Below the pieces are notes generated by a model. The model was given only the letters and a program-made list of their open reading frames with translations, made no database searches and was not told the DNA's origin. The position numbers were made by a program, and so were the translations under genes. 64,000 nucleotides of DNA from Lutimonas zeaxanthinifaciens (GTDB lineage Bacteria > Bacteroidota > Bacteroidia > Flavobacteriales > Flavobacteriaceae): NCBI RefSeq assembly GCF_030503675.1, contig NZ_CP129964.1, positions 496,001 through 560,000 on the forward strand, given 5' to 3'. The number at the start of each line of letters is the position of its first letter. Position 1 is the stretch's first letter. Shown here piece by piece: positions 1 through 7,377 of this stretch.

Positions 1-306
1 CCGACCTGCCGCTCCCAAAGAATCTGTATGGTCAACAAAACCTTCTTTATTGATTGTAATCGTTTCAAAACCCCTGTGCGGATGATAGGGGAACCCCGGT
101 ATATGGCTTCCATGATACATCCTGAATCCGTCTTTTACAACAAAGTCCTGTCCTATATTTCTTCCTGCCAGTTTTTCCCGATCCAGCCCCATGCGATCAT
201 CTCCTTCCGGGTATTCATCCCTGTGATAGGCGCAAAACAAAAATGGGTCTTGTGTTTCCCAGGGAAATCCAAGGGGTTTAACCTGAATGATTTTATTTGT
301 GTCCAT
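1..306 (-). CDS. Pirin family protein, 3' part missing
   Basis: The first 102 codons of a gene that runs off the left edge of the window. Read on the minus strand from the ATG at 304-306, the product contains the pirin N-terminal cupin hallmark PHRGFETIT (about residues 80-88), preceded by a [12 protein letters not shown] segment. Pirins are non-haem metal-binding cupins; some bacterial members act as quercetinase-like dioxygenases or as redox modulators, and the activity of this one cannot be told from the fragment. It lies about 95 bp downstream of a Crp/Fnr-type regulator gene on the same strand. The two may be co-transcribed or the regulator may control it, which is inference. An open frame on the plus strand over the same bases is judged a shadow. 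Confidence 0.85.
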   Translation of the reverse strand, partial: MDTNKIIQVKPLGFPWETQDPFLFCAYHRDEYPEGDDRMGLDREKLAGRNIGQDFVVKDGFRMYHGSHIPGFPYHPHRGFETITINKEGFVDHTDSLGAAGR

Positions 307-401
307 TTTTTATGTTTTAGAAAATCATTACAAAGATCCGAAACTAAGGCTTACTATAAAATGAAGTAGCTTATCAATGGATATTAAACTAGATTAATAA
401 A

Positions 402-989
402 CTATTGTTCCAGAATGAGCTGGCTTTTGATCTTACTTAAAAATTCTTTGGTAATTCCTAAATAAGAAGCGATCAGGTATTGAGGTATTCTTTGCTCTAT
501 TTTAGGGTATTCTTTTCTAAAAAAGAGAAAGCGATCTTTAGCGCTCATACTCAGGTTTCGGACAATTCTTTTTTGAGAAGCAACGAGAGCCCTCTGCACG
601 ATGATTCTAAAGAACCGCTCTAGTTTTGGGATCTCCTTCATCATTTGTTGCTGATTCTCATAAGAAAACTGAATCAGTTCGGTATTTTCCAGGCATTGAA
701 CATTAAAGTCAGCAGGTTTTTGGGTAATATAACTGCCCATATCTGAGGTCCACCAGTCCTCAATGGAGAACATGACAACATGTTCCTGCCCTTCATCATC
801 CACATAGAAGGTTTTGGTACAGCCGGAAATAACGAAACCGCTAAATTTACAAACATCACCTTGCTGAAGAAAATACTGGCCTTTAAGCAATTTTCGGGTG
901 GAAATGAAAGAAGTAAGCAGACGTTCTTCTTCCTCAGTCAGATCTACGATGCGGTTTATATAATCCAGTAAAGGTTGAAATTTCTCCAT
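402..989 (-). CDS. Crp/Fnr family transcriptional regulator
   Basis: A 195-residue one-component regulator. The N-terminal half has the cyclic-nucleotide-binding jelly-roll pattern (LKGQYFLQQGDVCKFSGFV, then IEDWWTSDMGSYI), and the C-terminal 50 residues form a short Crp-type helix-turn-helix (IPQYLIASYLGITKEFLSKIKSQL). The binding pocket lacks the RxA phosphate-binding motif of true CRP, so cAMP binding is doubtful; Bacteroidota have many such Crp-like proteins with unknown ligands. I prefer the ATG at 989 over the one 21 bases upstream because a possible -7 box (TATTTTTG, minus strand, 1018-1025) would leave almost no leader for the longer form. It lies upstream of the pirin gene on the same strand, a possible target. 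Confidence 0.85.
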   Translation of the reverse strand: MEKFQPLLDYINRIVDLTEEEERLLTSFISTRKLLKGQYFLQQGDVCKFSGFVISGCTKTFYVDDEGQEHVVMFSIEDWWTSDMGSYITQKPADFNVQCLENTELIQFSYENQQQMMKEIPKLERFFRIIVQRALVASQKRIVRNLSMSAKDRFLFFRKEYPKIEQRIPQYLIASYLGITKEFLSKIKSQLILEQ

Positions 990-1041
990 AAAAAGCGGCA
1001 ATTTGGGCAACTGCTTTCAAAAATACAACAATTTATGCGAG

Positions 1042-2739
1042 TTATTCTCTGACTTCTTCCAGATAACCCAGCACATAAACAGCGGGTGCGTTCCAATTAA
1101 TGCACACTTCGTTCGAAGCAAAACTGGGTTCAACATCCATATAGGCTTTGGCCGGAAACTCAGAAGTGTATTTTACATCATGTGCATCCTGGCGGTCATC
1201 ATTAGGCCCTCCAATAATAAATCCGGGAACGGGATCTGCTATCGAGTCGGCTCCACTTGGCCTGTGGTGGGGAAACATCACTTTTTTCGATCCAAATCCT
1301 GTTAAAAAGGAATAACCCGTTGCATTTTTTCCAAAAATATAATCAGTAATCTGTTCGGCACCTAAAAGGTATTTCTCTTCCCCACTTAATCTATGCGCTA
1401 CACACAAGATTACAGCCTGATTAAGTATATCACTGTTAGACCCCCATTCAAAACTGTTTAAGCCAATACGGTAAGGATGCTCCTCGATGTTTTGAAGTAT
1501 ATCATCAGCCAGATCCGTGTGCCCCTGAACGAGTTGATCGGCCAGTTCCTGGTCAAGCTTGTCTCGATTTTCAAGCAGGGAATGAAAACCAACATTTCTG
1601 ACAAAATTCTTCCAGCTGTCAGCAAGCTTATGTTCATAGGCCGGCTGATATTTGAGCATCGCGGTTTTATACTGATCCTCATCAGTTGCCAGGTAAAGTT
1701 CCGTAGCTGCCCAGAAAAAATCATCTGAAAATTCATCATCACCGTACTCTCCCGTACTGACATCTTCGGGATTTGTAAAGGCCGTATTGTCATTTTTCTC
1801 TGCCCATTTAAAGGCCTTTTTAGAAGCCTCCAGGGCTTTGGCAGCCCATTTTTCATCGATGTCTTTGTATAATCTCGAAGCCTGGGCCAATACAGCTGCA
1901 AAGTCCAGGGTAGAAGCCGTTCCTTTGCCAATAATATAGCGGTCAAGGTCATAATCCTCAGGCATGACAAAACCACTAAACCCTTTAGCAGTCAGTTTAA
2001 AATAAACTCCGCCATCATCGTCCTGCATGGTTTGGATCCAGTCGAGCTCATACCTCAGTTCATCCCAAAGATCGGTGATTCCGTTGCCTGTTTCCGGAAT
2101 GTTAAGGCCAACATTGGTCATCATCTCAGGATATTGTTCAAGGATCAAAAGCATCTGGCCCACAGAAAGCGAGGCGTTCACAATATATTTTCCGTAATCT
2201 CCCGCATCATACCAGCCTCCCGTAGCGTTCAAAGTTCCTTCTGATCTTCCTGATGAGGGATGATACAGACATTTATCATCCATATGGCCTTCCGCTCTTT
2301 GGTAAATGCCACCGTACTCCTCTTCAATGGGCATGGAGGCCCTTTGAAAATAATAACTTTTGATGGCAGCCTTTAAAGCGTCATAATACACTCCTTTTTT
2401 AATCTTAAAGGGATAGGAAGCGATAGAATCGTTAACTACTATATAATAGGCTCCGGGAGCTGTAAATGCAGAGAAGTCTCCCAGCATCACCTTTTCCCCG
2501 GAAGCCTCCCAGGTTCCCTGATCAACCAGTTCTCCGGCATATACCTTGTTATTATAACCATCAACCACCTTAAAGCTGTTGGCTTCCGTATCTACAATGG
2601 CAAACTGTTTGACCGAAGAAGGATAGAAACCGATTTGATTGATTCTGATCTGATCCGAAATTTTTGCTGATCCTTTTTTTGAATCACAGCCATAGGTAAA
2701 TAACAAAATAATAGTGCTTAAGGCAATCAGTTTTTTCAT
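1042..2739 (-). CDS. Glycoside hydrolase family 9 (endoglucanase-like) lipoprotein
   Basis: A 565-residue secreted glucanase of family GH9, which hydrolyses beta-1,4-glucans such as cellulose, mixed-linkage glucan or cello-oligosaccharides with inversion. Residues 1-18 form a lipoprotein signal ending in FTYGC (Cys18). An N-terminal immunoglobulin-like CelD_N domain covers about 28-112, and the (alpha/alpha)6 catalytic domain covers about 118-560. Visible GH9 signatures are GGWYDAGDYGKY (Asp178 and Asp181, activating the water), FPHHRPS, and near the C-terminus SFASNEVCINWNAP with the catalytic acid near Glu544. The gene stands alone without SusCD. A candidate -7 box lies about 40 bases upstream. 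Substrate is not decidable from sequence; laminarin is unlikely for GH9. Confidence 0.93.
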   Translation of the reverse strand: MKKLIALSTIILLFTYGCDSKKGSAKISDQIRINQIGFYPSSVKQFAIVDTEANSFKVVDGYNNKVYAGELVDQGTWEASGEKVMLGDFSAFTAPGAYYIVVNDSIASYPFKIKKGVYYDALKAAIKSYYFQRASMPIEEEYGGIYQRAEGHMDDKCLYHPSSGRSEGTLNATGGWYDAGDYGKYIVNASLSVGQMLLILEQYPEMMTNVGLNIPETGNGITDLWDELRYELDWIQTMQDDDGGVYFKLTAKGFSGFVMPEDYDLDRYIIGKGTASTLDFAAVLAQASRLYKDIDEKWAAKALEASKKAFKWAEKNDNTAFTNPEDVSTGEYGDDEFSDDFFWAATELYLATDEDQYKTAMLKYQPAYEHKLADSWKNFVRNVGFHSLLENRDKLDQELADQLVQGHTDLADDILQNIEEHPYRIGLNSFEWGSNSDILNQAVILCVAHRLSGEEKYLLGAEQITDYIFGKNATGYSFLTGFGSKKVMFPHHRPSGADSIADPVPGFIIGGPNDDRQDAHDVKYTSEFPAKAYMDVEPSFASNEVCINWNAPAVYVLGYLEEVRE

Positions 2740-2778
2740 GGTAAAGGCTTTATGTTTTTATTCCTATTTATCATCAAT

Positions 2779-2786
2779 CAAATGTA
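2779..2786 (-). promoter_or_regulatory. Candidate -7 promoter box of the GH9 gene
   Basis: On the minus strand these bases read TACATTTG, a match to the Bacteroidota -7 consensus TAnnTTTG, about 40 bases before the start codon. No convincing -33 TTG was found at the usual 19-base spacing, so this is a weak call. Confidence 0.35.
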
Positions 2787-2862
2787 CTTTAATATCGAAT
2801 AAAAACGTAATATTAATTTGTCACAAAACGATTCTAATTATTCAACGAAGAATATTTCCACT

Positions 2863-4101
2863 TTATCCTGTAGCTAATTCAGATCTTTTCTTATCAATCA
2901 AAAATGGTTGCCATTTGAACTGGGTTGCACTGCGCCACAACCATTCAAGGGGGCCGTATCGGAACTTTTTTAACCAGAATTTGCTGAAAGCTGTTTGAAG
3001 AATGATCACTGCCAGCGCGATCAGGAACATATACAGGTTTCTGAGCTGCCCAAACATTCCCAATCCCCATCCGAATAAAATAAAGGTACCGATCACGGAT
3101 TGAAAGAAATAATTGGTCAATGCCATTCTTCCGAATGGTGCAAAATACAGAAGCCTTTTTTCCCATTTGATGTTTTTAGAAAGCAAAAGGAATCCACATA
3201 AAATAATAGATGCCATGGCTAAATTGATCCAGTCCATAAAATTCATTCCGAGCATAAAAAGAAAGGAACTAGGGTCTACCGGCTGTCCGGCTGAAGCAAA
3301 AACCGCAAAGGTGATTACGATAGAAACCAGGGCTACCACAACAGACCAAAGCATGAAATCCTTAATTTTTTTTGCGTACTGCTCAATGTGCTGAAAAACC
3401 CCTATTCTTCCCAGCCAAAGCCCGATCAAAAAGTAAGCAAAGGTATAGTAGAACCTTCCAAAAATGGAAAGCTGGAAATCGATTTTTGTCAGCATACCGT
3501 ATCCGGCATTGGCTTTGAATACGTCCCAGATTGTTCCGTTTTGAATGGTATTATAGTAGGTTTGAATCTGTTGGTTTTCAGTATCCATCATCGGATGAAT
3601 TCCGGTTACACTTTCCCCGCCAAATACATAAAAGGATAGGATACGGGGAAATCCGAGAATAATGAAAACTGCCGTTATTAGAATCCATTTTGTGGGAACC
3701 CTATAAAAAGGGATCAAAAAAGGAGCAAGCACGGCGTAGATAGTTAGGATATCACCCCGGTAAAAAAGTTGATGAGTATAACCGATCCCAAAAAGAAGAA
3801 GGGCTCTCCACAGGAATCTCCCGCCAAAATTTATCCCCTTTTTATGAGCTGATTCCATCTGCAGCAAGAAACTTAATCCAAACAGAACAGAAAAGAGGGC
3901 AAAAAACTTTCCGGAGAACAAGATTTGTATTAACCCCCGAAGAATGTTGTCAGGCAGACCATTGACCCCTTCCATAAAACCAGGAGGAGGAGGGCCCGCT
4001 ATGTACTGTTCGATCATGTGTACGATAACCACTCCGGCAAGTGCAAATCCCCTTAGTGCATCAATACTTTGAATTCTTTGTGAGCTTATTGTGACTGACA
4101 T
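2863..4101 (-). CDS. DUF418 domain inner-membrane protein
   Basis: A 412-residue polytopic membrane protein starting MSVTISSQRIQSIDALRGFA. This N-terminus (DALRG followed by a hydrophobic helix and HM) is the hallmark of the YeiB/DUF418 family, distantly related to the acyltransferase-3 and heparan-alpha-glucosaminide N-acetyltransferase-like membrane proteins. About eight to ten hydrophobic segments are visible, and the conserved C-terminal DUF418 part (GRMALTNYFFQSVIGTFILFGWGLG, about 315-340) is intact. The molecular function is unknown; a transmembrane acyl transfer or transport role has been suggested for the family. I chose the second ATG, because the eight residues before it are atypical. 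It lies 108 bp downstream of the RraA-like gene on the same strand, with a possible hairpin between. Confidence 0.85.
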   Translation of the reverse strand: MSVTISSQRIQSIDALRGFALAGVVIVHMIEQYIAGPPPPGFMEGVNGLPDNILRGLIQILFSGKFFALFSVLFGLSFLLQMESAHKKGINFGGRFLWRALLLFGIGYTHQLFYRGDILTIYAVLAPFLIPFYRVPTKWILITAVFIILGFPRILSFYVFGGESVTGIHPMMDTENQQIQTYYNTIQNGTIWDVFKANAGYGMLTKIDFQLSIFGRFYYTFAYFLIGLWLGRIGVFQHIEQYAKKIKDFMLWSVVVALVSIVITFAVFASAGQPVDPSSFLFMLGMNFMDWINLAMASIILCGFLLLSKNIKWEKRLLYFAPFGRMALTNYFFQSVIGTFILFGWGLGMFGQLRNLYMFLIALAVIILQTAFSKFWLKKFRYGPLEWLWRSATQFKWQPFLIDKKRSELATG

Positions 4102-4180
4102 AGCCTGTTGCAATTTTGGATACAACTACTTGACGCCCTGAGTTGGTTAATGTTACGCTGAAATAGAGATTTTATTTCTT

Positions 4181-4209
4181 AAATTCTTCTCTGATACCAT
4201 GAGGAATTT
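4181..4209 (-). terminator. Possible hairpin after the RraA-like gene
   Basis: AAATTC and CTC at 4181-4191 pair with GAG and GAATTT at 4201-4209 across a two-base bulge and a nine-base loop. It lies directly after the stop codon of the RraA-like gene on the minus strand. There is no clear run of T after it, so it may be a weak terminator or a stabilising 3' end. Confidence 0.35.
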
Positions 4210-4926
4210 TTAGATTCTATTTTTCCATTTTTCAAATTCTTTGGCCAAGTTTTTATCTGTCAAGGGGTACAAACCAATTACAGAGAGACCATTTTTTACC
4301 TTTTCCATGACAAAGTCTTCGTAAAGAGTCATTTTAATACATTCATTTATAATGTCATCTGCAATTTCCTGAGGAATTACTACCACACCATCAGTGTCGC
4401 CAATAATAATATCTCCCGGAAAAACAGCTACATCTCCGCATCCAATGGGAACATTTAAATCAAGTGCTTCATGCCAGGTAAGATTCGTGGGTGCTGATGA
4501 TTTTTTTTGAAATGAAGAAAAGGGCAATTGGGCTATTTCTGAGGAGTCTCTAAAGCCTCCGTCAGTGACAATTCCTGAAACTCCTCTTTTCATCAATCTC
4601 GTAACCAGGATAGAACCAGCTGATGCTGCTTTTGCATTTTTCCGGCTATCGATTACTAAAACATAACCCTGAGGGCAGCTTTCGATTGCCACACGTTGCG
4701 GATGTTCGGGGTTTTTGAATACTTCGATTCTGTTTCTATCCTCTCTTGCAGGAATATACCTCAAGGTATAAGCCTGGCCGATCATGTTCTTTCCATATAT
4801 TTTCAAGGGAACTACATCTTGTATAAATTGATTTTTAAATCCAGCCTTGAACAAGGCGGTTGTGATGGTGGCGGTGCTTATATTTTCAAGTTTAACTCGA
4901 TTTTCTTTTGATAGCCTGTAATCCAT
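4210..4926 (-). CDS. RraA-like / HMG-CHA aldolase-like protein
   Basis: A 238-residue RraA-family protein of the long subgroup found beside sugar-acid catabolic genes in Proteobacteria. Members of the wider family are either class II pyruvate aldolases (4-hydroxy-4-methyl-2-oxoglutarate and 4-carboxy-4-hydroxy-2-oxoadipate aldolases) or regulators of RNase E. Visible are SAGSILVTRLMKRG (102-115), TDGGFRD with Arg126-Asp127 of the aldolase signature, and GDVAVFPGDIIIGDTDGVVVIP. The position 21 residues before Arg126, acidic in HMG aldolases, is Ser105, so classical aldolase chemistry is uncertain. The gene is divergent from the PL6 lyase, and the shared 104-bp intergenic region holds two copies of the presumed alginate operator. 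That places it in the alginate regulon by inference. RNase E regulation seems less likely. Confidence 0.82.
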   Translation of the reverse strand: MDYRLSKENRVKLENISTATITTALFKAGFKNQFIQDVVPLKIYGKNMIGQAYTLRYIPAREDRNRIEVFKNPEHPQRVAIESCPQGYVLVIDSRKNAKAASAGSILVTRLMKRGVSGIVTDGGFRDSSEIAQLPFSSFQKKSSAPTNLTWHEALDLNVPIGCGDVAVFPGDIIIGDTDGVVVIPQEIADDIINECIKMTLYEDFVMEKVKNGLSVIGLYPLTDKNLAKEFEKWKNRI

Positions 4927-4960
4927 TTTGTTGTTAAAATTATTATTTATGTGAATAAGA

Positions 4961-4991
4961 TTTGTATAGTTCGTAAATATACATATATTTG
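4961..4991 (+). promoter_or_regulatory. Promoter of the PL6-PL17-kdgF operon
   Basis: A -33 box TTTG (4961-4964), exactly 19 bases, and a -7 box TATATTTG (4984-4991) match the Bacteroidota housekeeping promoter pattern. The same elements with the same spacing occur before susC. The -7 box overlaps the first operator copy by three bases, so a repressor bound there would block initiation. Transcription would start near 4997, giving a leader of about 35 bases. Confidence 0.8.
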
Positions 4992-5013
4992 GTCAACCAA
5001 TTTGGTCAACCAA
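4989..5013. promoter_or_regulatory. Two tandem GntR-type operator copies
   Basis: TTGGTCAACCAA occurs at 4989-5000 and again at 5002-5013, a centre-to-centre distance of 13 bp. Each is an inverted repeat TTGGT-N2-ACCAA, close to the TGGT-N-ACCA operators known for FadR-subfamily GntR regulators of hexuronate genes. The same motif lies before susC and before the gntR gene of this locus. The array lies in the shared control region of the PL6 operon and the divergent RraA-like gene. Confidence 0.8.
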
Positions 5014-5030
5014 TTTTTAATATTGTTCCT

Positions 5031-7376
5031 ATGGGTCGATTTTTCAATGTAATTAGTATAATATCTTTCTGTTCGATACTCTTAATATCATGTGAATCAA
5101 GTGATAAAGGAAGTATTTATGTTAGTAATTTGTCAGAGTTTAATAAGGCAGTCCAAACCGTAAAACCAGGTGGTGAAATAGTCATGGCCGATGGAATATG
5201 GGAAAATGTTGAATTGCTTTTTGAGGCCAGAGGATCAGAAAACGCCCCTATTCGATTGAGAAGTGAAACCAAGGGAGCTGTTTTTCTTGAAGGACAGTCG
5301 AACCTTAGGATCTCTGGAGAGTATTTAATTGTGGAGGGTCTTGTATTTAGAAATGGGTATACTGAAACGAACGAAGTTATTTCCTTTAGAAAAGACGAAA
5401 ATAGTTTATCGAATCATTGCAGATTGACAGAATGTGTTATAGACAACTACAGTAATCCTGAAAGACATGAACAAGATACCTGGGTTGTGGTCTATGGAAA
5501 GCATAACCGAGTTGATCACAACCATTTTGTCGGCAAAAGAAATTTAGGAGTTACGATGACGGTAAGACTGAATACGGAAGACAGCAGAGAGAACTTTCAT
5601 AGAATTGATCATAACTATTTTGGGCCGAGAGAGAATCTGGGTGCTAATGGTGGAGAGACTTTAAGAATAGGAACCAGTCATTATTCACTCACGAATTCAA
5701 ATACGCTCGTAGAAAATAATTTTTTTGACCGATGTAGTGGTGAGCATGAAATTATTTCCAATAAATCATGTAGAAACACTTTCAGGAATAATGTTTTTTA
5801 TGAATGTTCAGGAACGTTGACGATGAGGCATGGAAATGAAACCATGGTAGACGGAAATGTATTTATAGGGAATAATAAGCCAAGTACAGGAGGAATCAGG
5901 GTGATTAATGAAAAACAAACCGTCATAAATAATTATGGGATTGGATTGAAGGGGTACAGATTTCGTGGGGCTTTTGTTGTCATGAATGGAGTTCCAAATT
6001 CACCAATCAATCGGTATTTTCAGGTTGACAGTGCCAGTATCAGGAATAATGTTTTTGTGAATTGTGATCATATCCAACTAGGTGCAGGAAGTGATGAAGA
6101 GCGCAGTGCGGTACCAATTAATTCAGTGATCGAAGGAAATGTTTTTTATCATGACACAAAGAATGATCTATTTACAATTTATGATGATATTTCTGGGATA
6201 AAATTTGCGAATAATTATGTAAGTGAGAATATCAATCATCCATTTCTAGAGGGAGTTACAAAGAGATCTATGAAATTGAATAAAGATTCACAAGGCTTTC
6301 TGATTCCTGAAATCAAGGGGGTTGATTTTAGTTTTGTGATAGATTCCAGCCTTGCTAAAAAAGAAAGTACTGGGGTAAACTGGTATTCTAAAGAGGATAA
6401 AACTTTCTCTCTGGGATCAGGCAGAACAATTGAGGTGCCATCAGGAAGAAATACTTTAAATGAAGCGGTAAAAAATTCAAAGGCAGGAGACATTTTGCGC
6501 CTGGCATCAGGTGAGGATTATATTTTGACTAAAACAATCTATGTCAACCACCCTATCACTTTTGAAGCATCTTTTGAGGAGAAAGCAAGAATCTTATTTG
6601 AGAAAAAATCACCATTTGTCATTGAGAACGGAGGAAGCCTGTCTTTTAAAGGGATCTTGTTTGACGGCAAAATTGCGCCGGATTATTCAGGGAACAGTGT
6701 GATCAGGACGAGTAAATATTCGATGAATAAAAATTATAAAATATTTATTGACGATTGCGCCTTCAAAGACTTAAATATGAATCATTCGTTTGACGTTATA
6801 AAAGTTTTTAAAAACACCTTTGCGGACACAATAAGTATTACTAATTCTGAATTCAGGAATATTACAGGACATGTTGTAGCTTTAGATAAAGAGATTGATG
6901 ATAAAGGGGTATACAATGCCGAATATGTAATTCTAAAAAACAATATTTACTCGAATATTGAGGGAACGGCCCTGAACCTGTATCGAGGAGGTACGGATGA
7001 AAGTACCTTCGGACCTTTTCTCGAAATTGATCATTGTGTTTTTGATCAGGTAGGACATGGAAAACGAAATAAATCAAAAACCTCAATTTCATTGCACGGG
7101 GTTCAGGTGATAGATATCAAAAACAATATTTTCAAGGAATGTATGCCCATCAAATCACATTTGGTAGTTGGAGAGCCTGTTGTGAACATAAGGAACAATA
7201 ACCTTTACAAAACAGCAACCTTTGAAATTACCGGTGATCAGGACTATAATCTGGAAAATGTATGGAATCTTAAACCGGATTTCGATGAGGGCACCTATCA
7301 ATTGACTGATAAATCAGCGTTGAAAAACAAAGGGACAGATCTTTTAAATCTTGGATTAATTTCAGAATTACCTTAA
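5031..7376 (+). CDS. Polysaccharide lyase family 6 alginate lyase, lipoprotein
   Basis: A 781-residue two-domain lyase of the PL6 (chondroitinase B-like) family, which in alginate loci cleaves alginate by beta-elimination. A lipoprotein signal ends in LLISC (Cys21), so the enzyme is probably anchored in the outer membrane or periplasm. The N-terminal parallel beta-helix (about 30-420) carries the presumed catalytic pair Lys245 (SNKS) and Arg266 (MRHGN), spaced 21 residues as in chondroitinase B. A second beta-helix fills about 430-781, as in dimeric PL6 enzymes. The ATG at 5031 is chosen; an upstream in-frame TTG lies inside the operator and precedes the signal peptide. It is the first gene of an operon with PL17 (1-bp gap) and kdgF. 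Alginate is the likely substrate because of the context. Confidence 0.92.
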   Translation: MGRFFNVISIISFCSILLISCESSDKGSIYVSNLSEFNKAVQTVKPGGEIVMADGIWENVELLFEARGSENAPIRLRSETKGAVFLEGQSNLRISGEYLIVEGLVFRNGYTETNEVISFRKDENSLSNHCRLTECVIDNYSNPERHEQDTWVVVYGKHNRVDHNHFVGKRNLGVTMTVRLNTEDSRENFHRIDHNYFGPRENLGANGGETLRIGTSHYSLTNSNTLVENNFFDRCSGEHEIISNKSCRNTFRNNVFYECSGTLTMRHGNETMVDGNVFIGNNKPSTGGIRVINEKQTVINNYGIGLKGYRFRGAFVVMNGVPNSPINRYFQVDSASIRNNVFVNCDHIQLGAGSDEERSAVPINSVIEGNVFYHDTKNDLFTIYDDISGIKFANNYVSENINHPFLEGVTKRSMKLNKDSQGFLIPEIKGVDFSFVIDSSLAKKESTGVNWYSKEDKTFSLGSGRTIEVPSGRNTLNEAVKNSKAGDILRLASGEDYILTKTIYVNHPITFEASFEEKARILFEKKSPFVIENGGSLSFKGILFDGKIAPDYSGNSVIRTSKYSMNKNYKIFIDDCAFKDLNMNHSFDVIKVFKNTFADTISITNSEFRNITGHVVALDKEIDDKGVYNAEYVILKNNIYSNIEGTALNLYRGGTDESTFGPFLEIDHCVFDQVGHGKRNKSKTSISLHGVQVIDIKNNIFKECMPIKSHLVVGEPVVNIRNNNLYKTATFEITGDQDYNLENVWNLKPDFDEGTYQLTDKSALKNKGTDLLNLGLISELP

Positions 7377-7377
7377 T

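Noticed and set aside
28-369. Plus-strand frame of 113 codons at the left edge
   Set aside because: It lies opposite the pirin gene, whose conserved motif is on the minus strand; the plus-strand product has no recognisable pattern.
4989-5030. TTG start of the PL6 gene inside the operator
   Set aside because: The extra 14 residues would put the operator in the coding region and stand in front of a standard lipoprotein signal starting at the ATG at 5031.
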